A stretch of 64,000 nucleotides of DNA from Saxidomus purpurata (Eukaryota; Mollusca; Bivalvia; Venerida; Veneridae). The stretch is from NCBI GenBank assembly GCA_022818135.1, contig JAFMSR010000001.1:37168672-37232671 (forward strand). Direction: 5' to 3'. Positions within the stretch are counted from its first letter, which is position 1, and each line of letters begins with the position of its first letter. Positions 25,401 to 36,191 of the stretch are shown one piece after another. Under the pieces are notes generated by a model. That model did not search any database, was not told the origin of the DNA, and saw nothing but the letters and a program-made list of their open reading frames with translations. The translations under genes and the position numbers were made by a program.

Positions 25401-26050
25401 GAATTATCTTCAACATCATTTATATTAGCAGCTTTGATCGAATAAAGTGTTTAAAACATTTGATTAGACCGGAGAGAAAGACCATTTAAAATACCATTGT
25501 TTTTTCCTAATAATATGAGCTGCAAAAGATGTATTTTGTTTAGATTAATATCAGTCGTCTTTTTGAATTCCTTAACATTGGTTCTTGCAAAGACTTTCTA
25601 TGGATGCATATTTGGTTTAAAGGACTTCTTCGATAATGTCTAAACGAATAAGAAGAAGCTGTATATTTTCTGTTCTTTGTTCAAATGTAAATTAAATGAG
25701 ATGCGATAGGTCTGGTAGTGCTCTTTCGTATCGGTTTGTGCTCTTGCTTACGCAATTTTCTTGTTTCTTTTTAAAAAGGTATCGTGCGCTTTGGTTAGTG
25801 CATATAAGAAGCATTTCAATCTACTATCAATTTTGTCTCAAAACGTAGTTCTTTTCGTTGAAAAGCGATCAACTGTGTATACATACGCAACAAATATTGC
25901 GTCTTGTTGTAATGTACTAAATGTTGAAATGATTGTAAAGCGTAAATTTTATTGCAAATCTGTTCTACTTTAGTGCCTGTTTTAATGTCTTTTTACATAG
26001 AGATACCTTTGTCCGTACTTTATGCAGTTTCATGTGTAAAATTGTTTGTT
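25401..26050 (+). repeat. Segment R direct duplication, copy 2, with its left flank
   Basis: 25517-26050 matches 24108-24615 (see copy 1). The left flank 25425-25516 ('agcagctttgatcgaat', 'acatttgattagacc', 'atatgagctgcaaaa') also matches 32080-32190, tying segment R to the block at 31.85 kb. The 70-codon plus frame 25761-25973 is interrupted in copy 1. Confidence 0.85.
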
Positions 26051-26179
26051 TTTGACACAAATGAGAAATAACATTGTTGCCATTGATCATGTGGCCGTCA
26101 TGTAGTACTGCTATTAAATATTAGTAATCTTTAGAGAACATGGGTAATAATATAAGATAACGCTTGCTACTCTTATCAG

Positions 26180-26600
26180 ATTTGATACCCCTATCTATGG
26201 ATTCCTACTGATTGTTTCTACGTGAATCGGTTCTAATGCGTCTTTGTATGGATGCGACAAGTTCCTGCTAATTTGTCTCTTAGAAGGTCGGTTTTGGTGC
26301 CCCTGTGTAAGGAAACGCATTATAAGTTCCTGCTAAATAAATTTGTCTCGAAGTAGTTTGGTTTTGGTTTGTCTTTGTGTAGATACGCTGTGTTCCCTTT
26401 GCTTGAAAATAGGTCGGTTCTGGTGCGTTCCTGTGTGAATATACGTTATGGCTGTTCTTTTGTCTTGACGTTAATCGGTTGTGGTGTGTCTGTGTGACGA
26501 AAAGATTTGTGCTCTAACATTCGCAATATGTCGGTTTTGGTTTGACTGTGTGACTGCCATGTTGTAGACGTGGTCTGTTTTGGTACGCTTGTAATCAAAT
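26180..26600 (+). repeat. Diverged minisatellite, 43-70 base units
   Basis: The phrase 'tcggttttggtgcgtctgtg' or close variants recurs at 26227, 26288, 26358, 26414, 26475, 26531 and 26574, giving steps of 61, 70, 56, 61, 56 and 43 bases. Between them recur 'gatacgc', 'gttcctgct' and 'tttgtctcg'. A more degenerate unit may start near 26190. The minus-strand 68-codon frame here (HTDTPQP) is a by-product of the repeat. Confidence 0.75.
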
Positions 26601-27417
26601 GATTAAGGTTATTAAAACATACGTGAGTGCCTTCTTTTAAGGTCATCCCCATAAAAAGAAGAGAAAATCAGTACCACATGATTCAGGTATAATGTATCAA
26701 CACAATTGTCTATGTTTAAGAGGTTATAACTTTGCAGTACTTTGTAGATCTTGCCAATATATATTTCATCATATTCATTTCATTAAAGCTACCCTTGGAA
26801 CCTCGGAAAGTATTTTATGTCACAATCTGCATACATAATACATAATAAGTCAATCCAGTACAGAAATCAAATGCGATATGTAAACAATAAGACTTGTAAT
26901 ATATATTTTTGCTATTCCTGACAACATTCATATTGATATCAGATGCTGATGCTTTATTGTGTTTCTTTGAGACAACAGCCTATCCTCAGGTTTAACTAAA
27001 CTTTCCTATATTTACAATCTTTTTTCGTCATAAACTGTCTAGAATCCGAAAGGATTGTAAATTAGAGATCAGATTTTTATGATTTGTGTTTCAATGTTTT
27101 ATCAGACAGAAAATTTAATCTGAGAGCGAGATTTAATAACTTTAGTCTTGTTTTGAGATGAAGTATGCAGGGTGACATGTAGGTATTTCAACTATGCTCT
27201 TCATTGATTTAATTTGAGTGTATGTTTTCACTAGAAAATTCAAAACGTTACTACTTTCATTTTTGGTTTCTTATTTTGTATCGCTTCGATACATTTTTCT
27301 TATTTCTAATGTGCTTAAAAGTATCTGTTATGTAAGGTTTTATCAATTTATAAATAAATATTACTGCGTGCCTTATTGTTCATATGCGACTGAATCTGCA
27401 ATCACTTCTGCAACGTG
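26601..27417. other. AT-rich non-coding spacer
   Basis: No gene recognised. The 84-codon plus frame 27218-27472 is hydrophobic and AT-driven, and continues into the conserved module at 27418 where its paralogs are not open. Confidence 0.4.
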
Positions 27418-27545
27418 TGGTACTTTTAAGTTTAGGCTCATTACCTCCTTAAGGTTTATAGGATGTAGATAATTTATGGCTCATTAACGAACATATTTAT
27501 AATCACTGCTGTGACGTGGATGAAGTCCAAATCAAATCAGATATA
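27418..27545 (+). repeat. Array II palindrome module, third (diverged) copy
   Basis: 'tttaggctcattacctcctt', 'gctcattaacgaa' and 'ataatcactgctgtgacgtgg' align with 33773-33870 and 42771-42865. The central palindrome is damaged here (ggctcattacctccttaagg). Confidence 0.7.
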
Positions 27546-28289
27546 ATTTCGATTATAATATGTTTTTTAATAGTAGCGTCTTTAAAGTAACTTGTAACAT
27601 GCAGATGTATTGACAACTTCTGCATGACATATTTTTACGTACGAACAATCTTTTATGTGCTGAATTATACAAAAAAAAAGTCATACAAAAGAAAACAAAT
27701 GTAACGAGTATATGTCTAAATTGGTGAGATTGACTTCTAGAATGTCAAATTAGTATAATAATTAATATCTATAGATTGTTCATTCTGCTTTTTATACCAG
27801 TTCGATTTGTGAAGAAGAGATGGTTTAAATAAAATTGTCACTGGCCTGTAAATTATGTACATTGCACCAACATGAAATATCAAAGGGGATAACTGTATTT
27901 TAAAGCTAATTAGGATATCTTAGTCATAGTCTAATGTAATGCTCCTTTTGCAACAATCAAATTTTAAACAAGACTTTGACGTTCATTTTAACCAACGAGA
28001 TTAATATAAAGTAATGCATATTTGTAACGACGTCTTATTTCAATGTTTTTATTACTATCAAAATGAAATTACTACCTACAATATCCAATATGGTCATGCA
28101 TCGACCTTCATACTGCTAAGTACCAGCAATTTACGGCCGTTTGCTTATGTATGCTTTGCCAGCATCTGTACAAAGTGCAGTTAAATCTAAAGCTTAAGAC
28201 TGCACACGCCAAAGCTTGACCAATTTATTCGCAACAGTATTGTTTTGCAACTAAACAAGAGCTTATTTGGTCATCTACAACGCATTCAT
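27546..28289. other. AT-rich non-coding spacer
   Basis: No gene, RNA or repeat recognised. Confidence 0.45.
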
Positions 28290-28876
28290 GTACTGCAAAA
28301 TGTAAGCATTATCATTTACTTGTATACCTTAGTTATGAAGATACGATAGAAAAATCTCAGTACTGCAAAATGTAAGCATTATCATTTACTTGTAAATTTG
28401 TATACCTTAGTTATGTTATCTCTGTATTGCAAAATGTACGCCTTATCATTTACTTGTATACCTTAGTTATGTAGATATCACAGAAAAATCACTTTACTGC
28501 AAAATTTACGCATTATCATTAACTTGTATACCTTAGTTATATTATCTCTGTATTGCAAAATGTACGCCTTATCATTTACTTGTATACCTTAGGTATGTAG
28601 ATACCATAGAAATATCTCTTTACTGCAAAATGTACGCATTATCATTTACTTGTATACCTTAGGTATGTAGATACCATAGAAATATCTCTGAACTGCAAAA
28701 TGTACGCATTATCATTAACTTGTATACCTTAGGTATGTAGATACCATAGAAATATCTCTGAACTGCAAAATGTACGCATTATCATTAACTTGTATACCTT
28801 AGGTATGTAGATACCAAGAAATCAACGCAAAATGTACGCATTATCATTAACTTGTATACCTTAGTTATGTAGATAA
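28290..28876 (+). repeat. Minisatellite, about nine units of 55-70 bases
   Basis: Each unit contains 'ctgcaaaatgtacgcattat', 'catt.acttgtatacctta' and 'gttatgtagatac'. Long units (about 70 bases, with 'catagaaatatctct') alternate at the left with short ones lacking that part ('gttatgttatctctg'). The short form is followed both times by the variant 'tattgcaaaatgtacgcctt', so a long-short dimer was itself duplicated. Later units are long and nearly identical. The last two are shortened. Confidence 0.95.
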
Positions 28877-29021
28877 ACATTTTAAAAAATCTTTGTTTTC
28901 TGACGTTGCATTGTATCACATCACAAACATTACCATAACTGCGAATTACAATGATTTCGAAATATTGAATTTAAATTAACAACAAGATATTAATTTAGCA
29001 CAAAGACACACGTCATTACAA

Positions 29022-29325
29022 GCATATGGTTATTCATTAATATTCTCTAGACAAGCAAGTTCATTAATTTCATTTCAGGAAAAACCCTTTGTTCCATTAC
29101 TTTATGTCTGAGATACCATTATCAAACAAACTGACGTATGCTTTTTGCCATTATGATTGTACAACATTAGGAATGAGCAAATGAAATGTGTCCTGCAGCG
29201 AGGATCATTCATTTCATGTTTTTGTAATGACAAAGGACAATGAAATACTTCTCTGATTCGGAAAACAAATTATGACGCTATATGATATAGCAGTAGGCAG
29301 ACAGAAACGCTGATGCCACAACATC
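29022..29325 (+). repeat. Array II three-copy segment P, copy 3
   Basis: Paralog of 18845-19136. Shared 'taatttcatttcaggaaaa' (AG at 29077-29078), 'gataccattatcaaacaaac', 'aggaatgagcaaatgaaa', 'ctgattcggaaaac' and 'gcagtaggcagacagaaa'. Indels against copy 1 are not multiples of three. Confidence 0.85.
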
Positions 29326-29629
29326 TTTACAACATGTTATGTACGAAATAACAGGCGTGCAAGTAGTTTCTGTACTTCAAACTTCCCAACACCTTTTCTA
29401 ATGCTGTATATTTCATCATTTATATAATCTTATGATGCTCATATATGTTTTTCACTTCTGAGTATGGTTGCTATATTCAACATTCATCAATCTTGAATCA
29501 GTAGCTTGCAAGAATTACAACGGCCTATATAGTGTTGAGATATTACAAATAAGCACGTTCTATGAATTAATAATCCCCGATCAATAAGTTGGGTGAAATA
29601 TGTAAAGACAGTGTCAACTTAATTAGGCC
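29326..29629. other. Array II spacer, no gene seen
   Basis: Weakly similar to 19190-19350, otherwise unassigned. Confidence 0.4.
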
Positions 29630-30035
29630 TTTTTGGAATGGGTCAGTTTTCTTTTAACAAATGTCCAGCTTGGGGATATATAGAATTTGTTCTTGTGCGC
29701 CCGAACATATGTAAGTCCCGAGATCTTGCGGCACGCACTGGTCTTTTATTAACTGACATAGAGTCACCAAACTGTATACATATGTTCATTAGGATGTTAA
29801 GTGATGCACATATATCTAGTTATTATATTGTACCAGTAACACCTGAGTCATGGTCTTGACTTAGTCACAATTAAGGCACCCCATATGGCAAGTTTGTATC
29901 ATACGCTTCTCCTTATGTAAATAAATTTGGATTTTAGTTTTTATGTTAGATCAGCAACACCTGAGTTATGACCCTTGACTTCTATATGACAGGTTTGTGG
30001 AACGCACAACTCAAAAAGTATTAACGGGATTATGT
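29630..30035 (+). repeat. Interspersed repeat with two internal sub-repeats
   Basis: 'ccagtaacacctgagtcatg' at 29832 and 'tcagcaacacctgagttatg' at 29951 are about 119 bases apart. Each is followed by 'cttgac' and a 'catatggca'/'tatatgaca' plus 'agtttgt'/'ggtttgt' stretch. The phrase 'gagttatgacccttgac' is typical of repeated bivalve DNA (gagttatggcccttga). The 73-codon frame 29638-29859 crosses it and is not supported as a gene. Confidence 0.55.
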
Positions 30036-30985
30036 TGATACGTCATACCTTGATAAAGGACAATGAGAGGGAGTTCATCAGTAGTGAGTGCAGTGACTAA
30101 GAATCATAACTGTAGCTGATCACATTTATAAATTATCTCCCTTTATCATATGACATTTTGCTTTTCCGTTACCTAGTTCAAAACCATGAAACAGATCTAC
30201 TTGTTATCACAAAAATAGAAGGTAATAAGAGGAAGTGAAGTAACTTATCACCTTAACTCTACCTAGTCTCTGTTTGTATTTTTTCTATTTTTAATGTGAA
30301 CGTATGCTGGTAATGAACATAGTTAAATAATGACCGTCTCTCAGTAAGAGCAGTGTTATGGAAATGACAAATCCGTGTCCTTTGAGATTAAGTGTTAAGG
30401 GAAACTTAATGATTGGTGTTGGTTTGATCTTCACTAAAGACATCCGTGTAGTATTTACCAAGGGAACATGCTCAAACATCAAGTTAGCTTCACAATTTAG
30501 CAAAATATATAGTTATTACCTAATGAAAAAGATAGTACATCTAAATATTTCAGTTGAAAAAACTTATGAATCATACATCATTCCTTTTATAACATGTGTA
30601 GAGTTTTTCTATGTTTAAAAATACGTGCTGCATCATGATACATACAACATGCACATACGCATACCTAGATAGGAAGAAAATCAAAGCCAATGCACGAACA
30701 GCACAGTGAAAAAGTAAACTACGCTTGAAACTCAGGTAAAGAACATGAACATCTTTCGTTTCTTGTTTCGCAGACATTCCAATATTTTGATGACAAAAAC
30801 GGCCAGATAACACATATTAGAGGCCAAGCAAAGAATAAGAAGGTATGGTTAATTGTCTCTAGAACTTCAAGATAATTTTGAGATATTCATTGAAATAAGT
30901 TATGTTCACAAATGTTTCGTCATCCAAAGTTAGAAAACACCGCAATACGTATATTAGATAATAATAAGCTATTTTCCTTTCACAA
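30036..30985. other. Unassigned sequence with overlapping chance frames
   Basis: Frames at 30291-30503 (minus), 30358-30618 (plus) and 30571-30813 (minus) overlap on opposite strands and have no recognised domain. Confidence 0.4.
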
Positions 30986-31190
30986 CCTGATCGAACAATG
31001 GTATCAGAAACATTGTAACTACTTCAAATAAATCATTGCTACATAAATTCCCTTAGAGGATTGTCTATAAAGAATGCGGTCTGCCAGACATCTGTAAGGA
31101 TAGCTAATTAAATTACACGAAAATAATTAGAATCAAGAAGCTCAAAGATGATTATCCTAGCAACTCAATGTCATCAAGTTTAATTGGCAA
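30986..31190 (+). repeat. Array II three-copy segment Q, copy 3
   Basis: Paralog of 24805-25015 (anchors given there) and of 20355-20500. Confidence 0.85.
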
Positions 31191-31849
31191 ACCTAAACAA
31201 AATAAGTTAACTTTTTCGTTTCGATGTAATTTGTGATCCTGTTTGGTGAAATTTGTAACTTTTAAACAATTACATACATTTCTGTAGTCTTAAGAAAACT
31301 TTCCTGAATCTTTATTGTCATTCAGAGGGATGCTTCAATTAAAAGAGAAAAACTTTAACTACGTTTCCTTAAATAATACTTGAATTTTATAGTGCAATTG
31401 AATTGACTTTATAAAAAAATATCACATTGAATAGGTATACTTAAATTACATATTTGTTATGATGTAGACAGCGTTTATTCCAAGTTTGATTTCGTTTGTT
31501 TGATCTCACTAAGCGTTAATATAATCATGACTTCGAACATAGCGAAACGTTAAGACAAACCATACTGTTCAGAAATGCTCTGCACATAATAACGTACTAA
31601 AATGTACCAAACGTTTATTATTAAGCTATTTTCTAAATTATCTGATGCAGCGCGTGTAATGTTGCGAAATATTCCATGGATATTGATTTGATTGCATGAT
31701 TCAGTACCAAGTGATAGCTTATTGTAAAAAACAAATTTAGTAGCTTATCCTATTTTCTCCTTTTCGTCTTTTAATTCGTTGAGCACTGTCATCTACCTTG
31801 ATCTTGATTATACTTAATTTCTGTTAAAACTTTTCATTTATTTGGCCAA
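31191..31849. other. AT-rich non-coding spacer
   Basis: No gene or repeat recognised. Confidence 0.45.
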
Positions 31850-33775
31850 CTGTATCTTCTAAACTTGTATTGATTATTGACGTGCTTGGTTCCAAGAGTA
31901 TTTATTCATTTGATAAAGAACTAAGATAATTTAATGAGACAAGTGGTCATGAGATTGTTGCCTCTAAATTTATGACATTTTCTCATGAACGGCATTTCGC
32001 TTAATCAAATTTACAATACTTCTGGTGCCAGAGGTTTCTCTCTGTTGAATTGTTTTCGACATTATTAGCAGTTTCCTGGGCAGCTTTGTTCGAATGGAGT
32101 TTTTTGCAACATTTGATTAGACCAGTGAAGGAAACGAAATGAAATTGCATCGTTTGATTTAAACTACAATATATATGAGCTGCACTTTGCAATGGGTGTA
32201 TTTAGTTTACAATAGATATCACCGAACTTTTTGTTTTCTTTCTTTTAAACTTTGGCTTTTGAGAACATTTTCTGCGGATGTATATTTTGTTAAAATGACT
32301 TCCCGAATGATCTCTTTGCTTTAACATTTACACACAAGCAGTATGATTTCTACAGTTCTGTTTTCACGTTGTGTTCCAAATTCGTCCAGTTAGACTGATA
32401 GTATCTGCTCTGTGTCCGATAGTATGGTTCGGTTAATGCTCGTGTTTATGAACCTTATTTTGTAAAACAGTAATTGGATGTGATGTCCTTAGTGTTTCAT
32501 CGTAGATAAGTGATTACTGTTAACCGGTCCTCGTGGTTTATAACCAAGCATCCGAACTCAAAGGCATTTTTAGCAGATGGCAAAAACGCTTGAACGGATA
32601 ATTTGTCTATTTTTTACAAATTGTTTTGCCATTTCGGCACCACATTCAAAGTAATTAAGAACGACCGTAGCAGGTGCATATACAAAATATGCTAAAAGGT
32701 AGGCACTGTATTATTTACATATTTATAATTTCAAGGAGGAGTCGTTCAATAACAAACATTTCTATATACTTTTTTCTTGATGAAATAGTAAGTATACAAA
32801 ATTTCGTGATGTTGCAATATACTAAATGTTGAAATGGTTTTATCACAAACAACCGATGCACTAATACTTTCTTTTATCTACTTTTTTATAGCTATACTGT
32901 GTCTATAGTTTATATAGTTTTATGTCTAACATTTTCCATTTTATTTCAGCTATAATATAGGCAATATTTTAATGTTTTGTTTTTTCATGCTCATAAAAGT
33001 TCATCGAGACATAGAAAGCCTGTATAAAGACAAAAGATGCCAAAATCACGTTCCATGATTATGTATCTTCTTGTTTTTTTTTTAAAAATATTTTCTACAA
33101 CCATTCCGTTTCCCATAAGTATCATATAAGTACGTTATTTTGTTGTTATACATGTACTGTTGTACAACAAAATTGAGTCATCTGAGAACCGAAAAAATAT
33201 TACATTGTCGAATCTAAGATATAGTCAGACAAACACACCTAGTCAATCACCGAAGTTGCTACTTTGTGATTTTGGGCAATATTTGTTAATCGGCAGTTTG
33301 TTCTTTTTGACCTGGTACATGTATCAGAGACTTCTTTTAATCAAGAAAGATGGGCAAATTGTGTTGTGTTGACGCTACCTTCTATCGTGACATCTACCTG
33401 CTGCGTATTCTTAACTAAAAAAATCTTGCATAACCAAATGTTTTTTCTCTCAATATTTGTTTACTTCCTTATATTTAACACAAGCGATGGTTGATTAAAG
33501 AAGTTCGACATAAAAAACGAACTGCTTTATTACTGAATAAGAATTAGATTTTCAATTTTTAAAAATTGATTTGATATCTAATTTTAAACAAATGGCAAAG
33601 ATAAGTTTTTCGTACTCGAAATATTCAAGTTTTGTTAACAAAAGCTAAGTCTTCTCAGTACAAATCATTTAAACCAACCACCCAAAGACCTGGCATGCAT
33701 TTAAATGTAAATTACCTACGGCTGGGTCTGATATCACACCAACAGCCTACCATGATTTAATTGCTTGTTATGTTT

Positions 33776-33795
33776 AGCTAATTACCTCATTAGCT
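33776..33795. promoter_or_regulatory. Conserved homeodomain-like palindrome, copy 1
   Basis: 'agctaat' and 'attagct' are perfect inverted arms around 'tacctc'. The arms contain TAAT/ATTA cores typical of homeodomain binding. The element sits in a stretch of about 60 bases (33773-33840) that is nearly unchanged in the paralog at 42770-42838, while flanks differ much more. A regulatory role is inference only. Confidence 0.3.
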
Positions 33796-34291
33796 TTAAA
33801 ATAATTACAATCGAGATTTTAATTGCTTATTAACGAATTTAAATTATAATCACCGTTGTTACATGGATGATGTCTAATGATCCTATCAGAAAGTAATAAT
33901 TTTGCATGTTTTATCAAATCGTCTTTATAAAATCTTGGGAATATACGTTTTCACTAAAAACACAGTTTTGAATGTGGTGCACTGGTAAGATTTAGCCCAG
34001 AAGCATATCTTGTGCTTTCATATGTGCTATCCCAAGATGATTCAATTTCTCGCACACCAGTACGATGATATCTGAACCGGTTTATGAAAACATCACATAT
34101 ATCGACCGCGATGCGTAGTAATTGCAGATTGAAGTGGGTTTTGTTTCCAGATTTTATTACTTGGTATAATTTTAATTTTCGTATTTCAAATTTAGAGTGT
34201 TGTGTTACCAGAATGATGGAATTATTCTTCTTCGTCTGTATCCCTAAGAACAGTGTCCTAAATCTGGTTATATTTTGCAAATATTGTAATA

Positions 34292-34558
34292 TTAAAGGGA
34301 CACTTCCTACATAAGCAGATTATATTCTCAAAGCATAAAAAATGTATTCAATGAACGTAAAATGATAAATAATACCAACAACTTTACACAGATTATTGAA
34401 TGTTTACGGTACTGCAACATACAAAATGTATTTTAAAACTCTTGTTTTACGGATGATGACTGGAATACATACATGCAGCTGAAGTTTTAATGTTTATATA
34501 CTTGCAAATACTTCTGAAGTTATTTAATTTGACACCATTTTAGGGAGTGCCTCTTTAA
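34292..34558 (+). mobile_element. TTAA-flanked MITE-like element, copy 3 (internally deleted)
   Basis: TTAA at 34292-34295 and 34555-34558 brackets 259 bp starting 'agggacacttcctac' and ending 'tagggagtgcctct', the best-preserved inverted termini of the family. Relative to the copies at 18329 and 41288 about 100 internal bases are missing (the 'aatcgcatccaccca' part). The paralogous block at about 43.21-43.29 kb, between 'gttacc.gaatga' and 'catgtgaacaaa', lacks the element. Confidence 0.8.
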
Positions 34559-34844
34559 GATTAACAAGGTTTCCGGCTATATTTGTCACATTATCATATA
34601 TCTATATCATTACTAGGAACAGCTGAAAACATGTGAACAAAATGTTTGTTTTAGTTATAATCGTAGCGTCAAATATAATTTATATTGTTTTCTAGTAGAA
34701 ATGACAAGCACAAGATATTGTCATGTTTTTCTGATCGGTGTTACTGTGTATTGCTTGATACATGATTGACTTGAACAAATATATGTCAGAGGTTAATGAT
34801 ATTAAAAGGTATACATAGTCATCGTTCCATAAAGGCTTTCGCTA

Positions 34845-35350
34845 GTGCTCATGTTCAGCTAATATGATCGCCTGATGTCTATCGCCAAATGTCGTTTAAC
34901 GTCCGTCAACATTTTGTTCGTCTATATACTAGCACCTACATTAATTCAAGATTGCGTTTGACTATAAGATCTCAGACTCATTTTATTACGGGCTTGATAT
35001 GGTTAATAACGTCTAGAGTTATTAAATTGCAATACAAAAATATTTTTACATTCTTAGCACCTTCGTTACTACTTCACAAATTCTAAGCAAATTTACATAG
35101 AACGTTGTACTACTACAGGATCTTGGATGACTTTCGTTATGAATACATTGAGAGTTATAGCCCCTGATTTAACAAAATTGCAATTATATCTAAATGTTTT
35201 ACACTCAAGCACCATAATTTCTTCATTAGTCTAAACCTTTTTTACACAAAATTGTATGACAACAAAAGCTCCGACGAGTTCGATTTTGGCCTTGATTTGA
35301 TTAGTACTTCTAGAGTTATAGCCCCTGATTCAGCAGGGTTAAATTATGTA
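34845..35350 (+). mobile_element. Bivalve hairpin-type element with internal repeats, degenerate copy
   Basis: 'gtgctcatgttcagct', then 'tgatcgcctgatgtc', 'aacgtccgtcaacattttgt', then 'tctagagttat'/'gagagttatagcccctgatt'/'tctagagttatagcccctg' at 35012, 35149 and 35308. This follows the layout of the common bivalve repeat that starts with the AGCTCACC hairpin, seen again at 20774. The phrase 'ttcgattttggccttgattt' is another hallmark. The left hairpin arm is lost. The 65-codon frame 34889-35086 is part of the repeat. Confidence 0.6.
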
Positions 35351-36129
35351 CATGGGCAAGAATTAGGAAGATGAAAACAAACCGTATGACTGTTTTTTCT
35401 AGTGAACGAATAAAAAATAAATTCATACAAAGCAATAACTCGAACAAAATAATTGTTTTTGCTTTCGCTTTTTCGCTTAGCACAAATATATTCATAAAAA
35501 GTACAACTTGCTAAATCCAATTTAGTCTGTTGTTGATTATAGTGATGGACAATTTGGGTTGAACATTATTCAAGTTGCGTCCTCTGCTGTGTATAACAAC
35601 ATATTGTTATCAGCACAAACGTCAGTCCGCACGCTGTTTGAGTAAAGTATTGTAAAATCATAGTCCATTTATATAAAACGATGTATATTTCTGTCTGTTC
35701 TGCGTGTCTGAACCGGAAATGCCCAAAGCAAATTATACAAAGTAGGTGGGAACATGTCTATAGAAAGCTATCAACATTTCACTATCTTTATTGCGATTGA
35801 ATTAGTAAAAACTGCTAGAAAAGATCAAGTGGTATCGAACTTTATCTTAATTGTGTTACGTTTTGCCTGCGACTCATATAACCCTGATCTATATACGGAA
35901 GACATGAGCTGTTTCTAATTTACAGAATTAGTATGCAAAACCAGAAAGATTAACGTGTCTGGCCGATTTATGAATACTAATGGAGTAGCGGATTTACGTT
36001 AAGAGAAACTATACTCGGTATTCACAAAAAGACAACAAGAATTGTAAATCTAGAAATTGTGATACTTTATTGAATGATTGACTGGGTAACTGGCTTTCCG
36101 ACTTATCACCAGACCGACCGACATACTAA

Positions 36130-36191
36130 TGACTGACTGACTGACTGACTGACTAATTGACTGACGACTGACTGACTGACTGACTGACTGT
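36130..36191 (+). repeat. (GACT)n microsatellite
   Basis: About 14 GACT units with two interruptions (aatt, and a one-base phase shift at 'gacgactg'). The paralogous position at about 43690-43712 has only three consecutive units, so the tract expanded in this copy or shrank in the other. Confidence 0.95.

Noticed and set aside
28290..28876. CRISPR array
   Set aside because: Repeated units are contiguous minisatellite units without unique spacers, and the rest of the window is animal-like.
33954..34280. 108-codon minus-strand frame, one of the longest in the window
   Set aside because: The paralogous stretch near 43.1-43.2 kb keeps the DNA similarity (IRKLKLYQ is shared) but has several in-frame stops. 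There is no domain and no codon-level conservation.
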